Of a stretch of 64,000 bases of DNA, positions 35,327 to 45,018 are shown in pieces. Under the pieces are notes generated by a model. The model was not told the origin of the DNA and did not search any database. It saw only the letters and a program-made list of their open reading frames with translations. Position numbers and translations under genes: made by a program. This stretch comes from Panicum virgatum (Eukaryota > Streptophyta > Magnoliopsida > Poales > Poaceae), in the NCBI RefSeq assembly GCF_016808335.1, contig NC_053146.1, positions 36,948,470-37,012,469 on the forward strand. Direction: 5' to 3'. Each line of letters begins with the position of its first letter. The stretch's first letter is position 1.

Positions 35327-36998
35327 TAGGTCCCTGGTTTTTGCAGAAAAACCCAAGAAACTCTGTTTTTCTTACAATTAAGTCCCTGGATCTTGTTTTA
35401 GGCCTAGTTTTCGCGTTCTAGCTCCGTTTTAGGCGTTCTTTATGTCCACGCGATCGTTGTAATGCGTAGAATAGTTCTAGCTTAGTTTTGTTTGCTGTTT
35501 TCATGTATTGTTGTACTGTTTCTTAGTGTTTTCCTTTGTTTGCATGTATGTGTATGTGTTGGACTTGTTTTGGCGTTGCGATCGTGAGTAGACGTCGATC
35601 CTTCGGAGGAGTACCAGTACCCGGAGCAGCCACCGTCTTCAGAGCAGTTTGAGCAGCAGGAGAACTTTGAGGAAGGCAAGTATAACATGAACAACACCTA
35701 TCACCTTTAAATACAATTTCATACTGCATTTTAATACTGTATGCCTATAAGGACTTTCCTAGCCACTTTATATCCTTTATATATATCCCTTGGGTTGCAT
35801 TTTGGTTAGTTGTGCTAGGTTGCTGCGCTATAACACCCTTGGTTCTTTTTAATTAATTTGATTAATGGTATATGCAACTTAATTCTGAGAGTGGCCCGTT
35901 TGAGGGGCTCACGTCTCGTTGAAATATGTTTTGTTAGAAACATGGTTTAGGGGGCCAGCACGGTGCTTACTGCTGGGTTGGCCACTCTCCCTAAGGACCG
36001 GTTCATAGAGCGACAACCTGGGACAACAGCGCTACCACAAGACTGGAATGGGACGGTCTTGGCTTGATAATTAGGTCTTTTTGGTTTGGAGTAACTTACC
36101 GACGGGGCAAGGGTGGTAAGCTTCTATGGCCCTCGTACTGAGTGGCCTCGTCTGTGTGTATCTTGACGCCCACTAGACCTGCTCCATAGTCGCCGATCCA
36201 ACTCTCGTGGTTACTCCTTACCAACGAGATTCTTTGTAACGACTTCGTAGTGAGTTTGCTAGTCATCTCACCTAAGGAAGTGTGATGAACAACTAGCGTA
36301 GCTCACGACTTGTGGGTAAAGATGTGCAACCTCTGCAGATAGTAAAACTAGTATACTAGCCGTGCTCACGGTCATGAGCGGCCCAGATCCCCCTTTTGAT
36401 TAGTGGGGTTATCTTCCTTTGATTAGGAGGGTTTCCCCGGGTGGTTGGTTTGGTTTGGTTCTCGGTAGTTCATAATTAATTCTGATTAATTACTATGTAA
36501 CTGGGTTATGGAATTCATCCACTTGTAGTAATTAGCTTTAATAAAACCTTGCCAAGATTAAAAGCTAATGCAGTTGAGTTAGCTAGCCTTAGAGCCTCAT
36601 AGTTTGTGTTATACTTGTTGAGTACAAGTTGTGTACTCACTCTTGCCTACTCTACTCTTTTTCCTCTTGGGGATACTCTACTGCTGCTCAGTTCCTGCCG
36701 ACGCGAGGGAGTTTATCCGGAGCTACCAGGAGTACGAGGACTTCTAGGTGTTCATCTCCCAGTCGACGTCCCTGTGGCGCCCAGCTTCTGAGAGTTCTCG
36801 TATATGTATTTACGCTTCCGCTGTATCAGACATTTTGTCATTATTGTAATAAATATCATTCTTACTCATTTTATTATAACCTTTTACGTGATATGTGCTG
36901 TGATATGTTGTTCATTCTGTTGTATATACGTGTGACTTGATCCTGGCACGTATATGATTGCTCGGTTTATGTCCTTTTGTAAACCGGGTGTTAAAACA
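35327..36998 (+). repeat. Main part of the Tekay-like solo LTR
   Basis: This continues the fragment at 23736-24019 and ends GGGTGTTAAAACA at 36998. It contains an acidic frame ending EEGKYN near 35590-35690, preceded by a T-rich intron-like stretch, and the block 35828-36998 that mirrors 34098-35326. No internal retrotransposon sequence accompanies it. Confidence 0.65.
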
Positions 36999-37177
36999 TA
37001 CAAGAATTTGGTTGACAGATTGAAAAGCGCATGGACAAATAAAAGGGCGAATAAATGTCTGGCGGTGAAGGACTACTCTTAAAATGCTCCACGTCCTCCT
37101 ATAGAAAGCAGATTCTATAAGATTCACACTAAGGCAAAGTACTTGATTTCTACGTATCGACTACTCTTATCAGGTAC

Positions 37178-38104
37178 CTATTTCGGAGGACTCGCATCAG
37201 AAAACGTATCAAGAACAACTGGGATTTTCTTTACATCCCTTAGCAGTCGTTGTACTCGACTGAACACCTCCTCATTCGAGATCTCTTCTTCCGAGTACCT
37301 TGATGAGTCAGTTGTTCCCTGATATTGGAAACCAAATGTTTCCCGAGCCTGCAACGGCTGGATCCTTCTCTTCATCCAGTCGAATACGACTGCCTCTCCA
37401 GTCAAGTTATTTTGCCTAAGAATGGCAATTCACTCGAGTAGGTCAGGGATCTGACTTTCGTCAACTAGTTTCTTGTTCCACTCAGGCCACTGAATTGGAG
37501 GTCCTGGAGTAATCGCTGGGATGCTCTCCCATTGGTTTTCGACATAGAATCATTTGGGTTTTCAGTCGATTACTTTGCTACTAAGACTATAGGGGATATA
37601 AACTCTATCTTTCCTCTATCTAAGCTGAAGACCTGCACTGCCAACTACATCTAAAACGTAGGAATCCAGCTATGGTTTCAAATGGAAAAGGAACCAAAAG
37701 AGTTCGAAATGGGGCTCGATGCCCATAAACGCTTCACACAAATGCACGAAGATTGAAATATGAACCAAGGAATTTGGGGTTAAATGGTGGAGCTGGATCC
37801 TGTAATAGCACAGGAGCCCAGAGAAGAAAAAAGAACAAGGAAGCCCCAATCCCCATTCCAGATAAGGTGCAAAAGCAACAATTTCCCCCGTATTTTCATA
37901 TGGATGATCCTTGCCCAAGGCAGGATGCCATTGGACAACAGATCTGGGAACTAAAAGACCAGTCGAAACTAAAGTTTCTAGGTCAGATTTCGAGCACTTA
38001 CTTGTGTTCCATCCTTCTCCATGGGTCGGCTCTGCAACCGCACCCTTCCCCTTGCTTGCTTTCTTGGGGGCCATTCGAAAATCCACAGAGCGCTTCACAC
38101 GCAT
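37178..38104 (-). pseudogene. Antisense gene of the Tat-like element, N-terminal part
   Basis: On the minus strand, MAPKKASKGKG (ATG at 38074, with an alternative at 38104) leads into a domain with GEIVAFAPYLEWGLGLP, LHHLTPNSLVHISIFVHLCE and FMGIEPHFELFWFLFHLKP. This is the signature of the plant family annotated as putative gypsy-type transposon (Pfam Transposase_28). A second block (VFDWMKRRIQPLQ...FGFQYQGTTDSSRY) to 37178 also fits that family. Four stops lie between the blocks, about 37400-37675. The C-terminal exons are at 22009-23735, separated by about 13 kb of inserted DNA. Despite the family name no transposase activity is established. Its role is unknown. Confidence 0.8.
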
Positions 38105-39771
38105 ACACTGATGGAAACCCTAAGGCGGAGTTGAGAAGCAAGGAGGAGCAAGAAATTTTAGATCTAGGGGCTTGAAGGCAAGAACAGATCTAAGCAGTAA
38201 AAGTGAATAGCGGTTGGTGGGGTTAAACCTAGTTACCGTTTCATTTTATAATGACGGTGGCAATATGGTAAAACACCCCAAAAGCCAACAGCCCGTTGCC
38301 AAATCGCGGAGAAAATGGGATTTTCTGAGACATTTCCTTTTTTCTAAAGATTACATTCTAGAAAAAGAAAACACTCACATCCCAAGTCAACTACTCGACT
38401 CTTCTTTCCTCGACTGGGATTACATTGCAGAACAAGGAAAAGTACTCAACAAAGTACAACTACACAATATTACAACTAGAGTACTTCTTCCTAACTAACT
38501 TTACAACGACTCGGTCTGCATGCACACTTCTTGGCTTCCTGAGAAGCCTGCTGCAACTAGATCGGGCCAAGGCCGTGACAAAGTACAAACTTCTTATTCC
38601 CACCTAGGGAATAATGATACTTTTATTCTGGGAGAAAATTTCAAGAGTTTGGAGGCAGATTATAGTAATCACCTCGCAAGTCCTCTTGTAGCATCTTGTG
38701 GAGAAATTTCTCCTTCTCCCTGAATACGTTGTGACAAGATTAAGTCGATGTCAGTTCTTGGGCACCCAGAAACATGCAATCCCAAGGATGTGACACAAGA
38801 CTCAATCAGTCCATAGAGAACCTGCCTCATTGGAAGATGCAAGGACATGATGTCCAGAATGGATCCAATGAGAGCATGGGAGTGGCAGGATGAGGTAGCA
38901 GGGACTTTTCTTGTCACTCGCAAGTTCTCTTCTAGCATCTTTTGCTGGAAAGAGCTACATAAACTTTAGGAGGACGAGAGCAAAAACACCAAATGTAAGC
39001 CATGGCTGCTACACATTGGTGCTTCTGGCAAAGGCCTCTCTTCCACCTTTTTTAGCCACAAGGGACCTTACTGGAGGACAACCCATGATGCTACAGTGAC
39101 AGCATTCACGGACGCATTCATGGATGCATTCAAGGGTGCAATAATGCAGATTCTCCATACAGTAACATCCCATGTGAGCACACAGTAAAGAGCCGGACAT
39201 CCCGGATTTTATTTCTGAAGTTATTTTGGGTGCAATTAGTGTGGCATATCCAATTGCATCATTTTTCTGGGATTTTTTACCCGAAAAAGAGGTCTTTTCG
39301 GATATCGGATCTGATGAATCCTGCAAATATTCTGAAGAATAAAATCTGATGCACGTCTTAAATCCTTAATTCCAAATCTTTGCTCGGGGGCTACCCGCAG
39401 TATAAGGGATTTTGATTTAAGGCTCGGGGGCTGTGGGATATGTGCATCAGAGATTTAATTTTCAATTTTTTTGGAAAATAAAGAAGGAAAAAGACTGAAG
39501 TGACCCTCAGCCTGATTCTGCGATTCAACCTAAGGCTCGGGGGCTGCTCCATATGGAGCGCAAGTACTTCGCGCACCATATATGATCAAGATTTCGGGGC
39601 TTGAGCACCTCACAGCCTCAAAGCAACTGGAAGTACTTGAAGGACTATTTGACGAACCTGAAGGAAGGACGAGAAGCAACCAGAAGGATGTTTTGACTAC
39701 TTGAAGTACTCGAAGACGCCCAGCCAAGTACTGGACGCTTGCAGGACTCGGCTACGAAGAGCTTGGGGGCT
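38105..39771 (+). other. Non-coding tail of the Tat-like element with repeated polypurine motifs
   Basis: There is no credible gene. The motif GCTCGGGGGCT occurs at 39382-39392, 39422-39432 and 39535-39545. A fourth version, GCTTGGGGGCT at 39761-39771, is the polypurine tract touching the 3' LTR. This region is also the presumed promoter side of the antisense gene. Confidence 0.7.
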
Positions 39772-40187
39772 TGTCAAACCCGGGGCAGCGGGACTGCTTA
39801 TAGGCATAGAATGTTCTAGAGTAAGGGATAGCTCATGGATGTGCCTTACCTCTCTTGTATCTAACCGAATAGGCATAGAACTAGCTGCAGTACAAAGGAA
39901 ACTACCCGATTGTGTTGTAGTAGGACTCCAACTATACTCGGCTAGGACTTTCCATGTAACCCTGTCTCCCCGGATATATAAGGGCGGGCAGGGACCCCCT
40001 CCAAACAATCATCAACACCTAAGGCAATACAAACCACACAGGACGTAGGGTATTACACAAACTCGCGGCCCGAACCTGTCTAAATCTTTGTGTTCCTTAT
40101 ACCATCGAGTTCCAGAGCAGTCGACCCCTACCTACAAACCTTACTGCTAAGGGTATCCCTGAGCAGGCTTGGCGGTAAACACCGACA
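39772..40187 (+). repeat. 3' LTR (416 bp) of the Tat-like element
   Basis: It begins TGTCAAACCC, ends ACACCGACA and pairs with 11778-12193. The flank ACCGC matches GCCGC on the far side apart from one transition. Confidence 0.9.
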
Positions 40188-40929
40188 ACCGCTTTTGCCA
40201 TTGTGCTGCCCACTCACCGTACCCTCCTCGTACTTTATCCTCTGCAGAACCCTCGATGGGCATGGGCGCAACCCTCGAACGGGGTACGAATCTTGAACAA
40301 AGCAAGACCCCCGCCAACAGGACCCTCAGCATGCTGCCACGTCACGCATGGAGGACGGTACCCTCCACAGTGACCACCACAACGCCCACAGGAGCCATCA
40401 GGACGCCAGTGCGATCTCCGCAAGATCAGGGAGCCGCCTAGGACAACTGCCACGCCTGGCACCTTACTCTCCAGTACCCCACAGTGCACTTCCAACAGTG
40501 ATCATCCACTGCACCCCCCGATTCGGGGAGAAGGCGACGACTTCTGATCTCCCCGTACATGTACTCTGCCCCTCCTTGTGTCTATAAAAGGGGGAGGTGG
40601 GCTCCATCTTCTTCGCGTTCAACTCATCCCACGACACACACACACACACACCCGCTCCTCAGAGCATGATATTGGCACTCGCCTCAATCACTTAGCAGAG
40701 ACTTGGGAGCTTCCCTCCCTCTCTCGCCACGCTTGTACCCCCTACTACAAGCACTCAAGTGCAAGATAATATAGTGCACTCGCACATCCCTGCTGGACGT
40801 ACGGCCCTGTGGCCGGAACCAAGATAAACTTTGCGTTACTATGTTACCTCTTGCATCAACCATCTAGGGTTAGGGACCACGCAGCATCATCACTCGTTGG
40901 TGCCGGACCGCCGGGTCAGGACACCGACA
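40188..40929 (+). repeat. Right part of the outer gypsy LTR
   Basis: This continues 11151-11777. A TATA box (TCTATAAAAGGGGG) near 40580, a CA microsatellite near 40634-40652 and the end ACACCGACA at 40929 fit the R/U5 half of an LTR. No primer-binding site follows. Instead the next bases are a reversed RNase H fragment, so this is a solo LTR or a recombined one. Confidence 0.6.
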
Positions 40930-41081
40930 GATAGCGAAGACAACTGCTAGAAACTCTTTTTCCGTAGTGTCATAATTGAGCTGAGCTCCTGTGAGTGTCT
41001 TGCTAGCGTACGCGATCGCGTCTTGTCTTTATTCTGCCCAAGTACAGCCCCACCGCATAATCACTAGCATCACACATGATC
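40930..41081 (-). pseudogene. Gypsy RNase H fragment
   Basis: On the minus strand EIMCDASDYAVGLYLG and, after a frame change, the AQLNYDTTEKEFLA-like stretch match the start of gypsy RNase H. Only about 50 codons remain, bounded on both sides by LTRs. Confidence 0.7.
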
Positions 41082-42634
41082 TCTTAACGTCAACTCTAGA
41101 AACATAATTAATCCTAGTAATGGCACCAAGAAATGCTAAACATATCTTAGCACAATTACTAAGGAACTAGAGTATTTTGAATCATGAACTATTCCGCAAG
41201 CGCATAGAATATACCGGTGTAGCATTTTACCTAGTGAGTATACCGGGGTGTCATTTATATTTCCGCAGGGAAGGCGGCGGTGTAAAGATATTATTAAGCT
41301 AGAAAGAATTATTATAGAGTTAAAAGAGAAGCCTAATCAGGGGTAAGTAATAATAATGATAGCAAGGTAGTATGAGAGAGAATGAGCATAAAAGGTAAAC
41401 ATTTATGGGTAGCAGGAGATGGGAAGCAAGACAAGGGAACTAGAGACATTTCATCATCTTTAGCAAGCATGAAACATATAGAGCTATTTATCTAGATCAA
41501 CTGTCAACAGGGACGAAAGATTTCAAGCACAGCGGGGAAAGCCAAGCATGTCAGACAGATATGATTGTCTGGACATCGAGATTATTTATGCACCTCCTAC
41601 TCTCCTAACCTAACGTGGAGGATTACGATGGAACTAATGGGGCTGTCACCACCCGCAGGCTTCCTCTACAAACCGTTGGAAAGGATGACATTTAAACGTA
41701 AACTTTAACCCAGACACCACATCTACATTAACGATTACTACTCTAGCCTTGCGCAAGGACATTAGTCTCTATCAGGAGCCTTAGTTCTAGAGCACCCAAC
41801 TAAGGGAGATGAAACCAAGATGTGTTGTTATTTAACTAACTCAAGTTGACATGCAAGATAAATTATTTAACATATTATCATGAAAGGATCACACACATAC
41901 CAAGCATATGAACCAAACATACCAAGATGAACGAAATAGATAACTAGAACAAAGTCAAGACATTACATAAAGAGAAGATATAAGACATAAGAACTCTCCA
42001 TGAAGACTCTAACTCCTTGAATTACAACTCCACACCTGAATTCTACCCCTAAAGCTTTACAAGTGAGGATGGCTACATTGTTTCTCTCCTCTTCTCTCTA
42101 TTCTCTCTTACCCATTTAGGAGGCCCCCCTCCCTCTCAAATTTATAGAGGGGTGAACCCAGCACCTTCACAGCCAAAGCTTGACATGTGGCACTTGGAAC
42201 CGACTTAAGGGAGTCTCCAGGAAGCTTCCCTCCAAAGGGGAAGGTCAGTGGCTGGCCCCACAGGCCGGCCGACCACTATGGTCGGCCGACTAGTGGGCCT
42301 GCCCACTGGCCACTGCCTTTGGCCTGCAACTTCCCACGAAGCTTCTTACTGCATTGCCACGTGGCTCCACTGTTGTTACGTCGATTTGGTGCTCTGGTGG
42401 GCCCTCCAATCCATGTGATGCCTGCATGGCGACGCGTGATTGGATGGTGTGTTTGCTCCTTGGATCAAAGGGTATGGTTTCCCTTTATTTTCAGCCAAAA
42501 ATCTGCACTCACAAATTGCTACAAGGACAAGTGGAATTCGGTAATTTATTAGCAGCATGAGTGTAAGAAATGCAAGCTCATCCATTTATTTGGGCATTAT
42601 TGACACCCAGATTGGTCGGTAATGAGGGTTAACA
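41082..42634 (-). repeat. LTR related to the 5.7-kb derivative's LTR
   Basis: The right edge GGGTTAACA at 42634 is clear. The left edge TCTTAACGTC at 41082 looks like an LTR start with one changed base. The stretch ATACCGGGGTGTCATTTATA with its neighbours is shared with 13083-14605. Flanks do not show a target duplication, so it may mark a recombination point. Confidence 0.65.
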
Positions 42635-42649
42635 GGGAATTGATCTGAA

Positions 42650-43680
42650 TGGGGTTTGAGAATAACTATCCTTCTTTCAGACATTTGTTGATCATCATAA
42701 CTATGAACTTCTTAGTGGTGTCGCGGAGATATTATTTCTCGGAGGGATCCAAGGGAGTGATAGAGACTGATGGTCGTCTCTGATAAGAGTAACTCGAGGT
42801 GTTTCTGAAATCTTCAAAAAGATCTTCCTCAAAATCTTGGAGAAACTTCAGAGGTTGAGGATCCTCTTCCTCTGGTGTCTCGAGTTTAAATTTAGGAGAG
42901 GGTTTAGGAGTCGAATCTATAGGTTGGCTTTCTGATTGTTCTGATTCAATCGCTGGAACTTCCTCTTGACGCACCTCGGGTTCTACTAAGGGTGGCTCAT
43001 GCACACAAACAAAAGAAGTTATGTTCGTAATCTTGTCGAGAATTTCCCTTCCTTCTATTGGGGTTAAATGTGCAAAAGAACCTCTAGAAGTGAGATTCAG
43101 GTGGTGTGCAGACTCCTTGTCAAGCCCCGCATAAAAATGTTGAAGCAACAAATACTCAGGCAAAGACAAGTCAGGGCCTGATTGAACTAGTAAGGTAAAG
43201 TAGGGCCATTCTACACCGATTGATTCCTTATTGTTCTGGCAGAAGGTTAAAACTTCCACTCATAGAGCCGCAAATACGGGAAAGCAGGAAGAACGCAGAA
43301 CAAAATTTGTCCTAAAGTTCGATCCAGTTTCCATGTATGCCTCCTGCGACATGAGAGTGCCATTGTTTCGCTTCCTCCGTAAGGGAGAACGGAAACAAGT
43401 TCCACCTAAAAGTTTTGTGTGTCATGCTCGAAATTTTCAGACACGAGCACACTTGCTCAAATTCACGCAGGTGATGGTAGGGATTCTCAGAATCCCGTCC
43501 TAAAAAGGAATCTTCCTTAACTAGGGCTATGAAGCCTGAGCTGAGTTCATAGCAGGATGTGCGAATTGGATTTGAGGGTAATGGTGGCTCATAGAACTCG
43601 CTCTTGGGTGCAGAGAGCTGATGAAGAGATATAATCAAATATAAGAGAATATACGAGGACGACTGAGCCCGAAGATAAAG
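42650..43680 (-). pseudogene. Gypsy gag (Athila/Tat-like)
   Basis: Reading leftward, APKSEFYEPPLPSNP leads into the capsid core DSENPYHHLREFEQVCSCLK and RWNLFPFSLTEEAKQW. The frame then breaks near 43290 and continues as MEVLTFCQNNKESIG...SGPDLSLPEYLLLQHFYAGL with an acidic Pro-rich tail. The conserved order and the adjacent primer-binding site identify it as retrotransposon gag. Protease and later domains are missing to the left, where the LTR at 41082-42634 intervenes. Confidence 0.8.
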
Positions 43681-43691
43681 TAGCTGCCGTT

Positions 43692-43708
43692 CCCCGGCAA
43701 TGGCGCCA
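43692..43708 (-). other. Primer-binding site (tRNA-Asp type)
   Basis: The minus strand reads TGGCGCCATTGCCGGGG, seven bases from the LTR edge at 43716. It shows that the LTR to its right serves as 5' LTR for the gag on its left. Confidence 0.85.
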
Positions 43709-43715
43709 AAAAGCT

Positions 43716-45018
43716 TGTTTGTATATTTGAGCATCACGAAAGAATCCGCAAGCGCATGGATACCATTGTAGCTTTCACCTTAGAGAATTCCAAGGGTTAT
43801 CGAATCCAAGGGAACATGAGTACGTTATCTACAGTTCAGGTTCATACAAGGACACAACACCGGTAGAATTAAGGGTAGAGAGGACTATTCAGATTCAAGA
43901 TTTAAGACAAGAAAAAACCTAAGTTTAACTGTTTACTTTAGGCTATCAGCGTCGCCTGGGTAAACCAGAAGTTCTGATAATTGGGCTACTATCATGCAAC
44001 CGAACGTGGATGATTACAATGACACAAAACAGGGCTTTCAAGACCTGCAAGATACCTCTACAAAACGTGGGATGCTACAACAATCAAAATTCGAAAGGTA
44101 AATTGTCTAGGCACCACATCTACATTGTCGTTTACTAGCTCTAGTCCTGGCCAAGAACATCTGTCTTTATCGGGAGTCTTAGACTACAGCTACCCACTAA
44201 TACTAGTGAACAATCAATACAGTAAACAGCTAGGGACTACTACTAAACTTGAACTAAAATTACTGAATACTAAAGAACTCACGAGCACTTACAATAACCG
44301 ATAAGCATCCGTCGAGGTACCAGCGGAGAAGAGTGCCGACAGGCCCGGCACTTCCCCGACTTCTCCTCACTCTCTTCCTATATTTCCTACACTCCTAGGC
44401 ACTTCTCCTCACTCTCTCCCTATCTTTCCAACACTACTAGGCTGCCTAAGCACCTAAAGAGAGCTCTCAAGCTCCAAGTGAAGAAGAGAGGTAAGGGGTG
44501 TGTTGGTGTGTGTCTCATCTTTACCCCCCCCCCCTCTAGTATTTATAGGGAGGAGCTTGGGGCCTTCACGCGGTGTTTGTAGCAGGGGAAGCTCATCAAA
44601 TCGACCTTAGGAAGCTACTAGGAAGCCGCACGCCAAAGGGGAAAAACGGTGGCGCCCTGGCCAGGTCGGCCGACCAGAGGGTGGGTCCAACCGACCTCCC
44701 CCTTGGCTAGGAAGCTTTCAGGTGGGTTCCCTTTGCCTTGACACATGCCTAAGCCTCTGTCATGTTGGTTTCCTTGCTCTGATGGGCTCTTTGATCCATG
44801 TGACGATACGTGTTGCACTCTGATTTGTTGAATTTTCTACCTTGGATCATGACCTGCCACTTAGCTTCAAATTTAGCTCAAACTCACCTGCACACAATTT
44901 CAAACCAGCATCTGTGGAACTCATTAGTATTTAATCCTATTCTACAATTTATTCCATCTTTATGCATGGTTTTATGCCGGAGTTGATGGTCAAAATGGGT
45001 GAAATTAGACCGTCAACA
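43716..45018 (-). repeat. LTR (1303 bp) flanked by internal sequence on both sides
   Basis: Plus-strand edges are TGTTTGTATA and CCGTCAACA. To its left lie a primer site and gag (the head of an element). To its right lies a purine-rich tract (minus strand AGTGTGGTGGATCT) followed by an element tail. It therefore acts as 5' LTR of one unit and 3' LTR of another. Confidence 0.8.

Larger units (their letters stand above)
11778..40187 (+). mobile_element. Tat-like gypsy element with antisense gene, hosting nested insertions
   Basis: Two 416-bp LTRs (11778-12193 and 39772-40187) in the same orientation enclose a primer-binding-like site, a sense gag-like region, a tandem-repeat block, an antisense spliced gene and a polypurine tract. 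The flanks GCCGC (left) and ACCGC (right) are a 5-bp target duplication with one transition. No protease, RT, RNase H or integrase of its own is present, so it is a non-autonomous or pol-deleted element. By my hand count the LTRs differ at about 23 of 416 sites. Foreign insertions occupy 13083-18815 and about 23736-36998. Confidence 0.85.
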
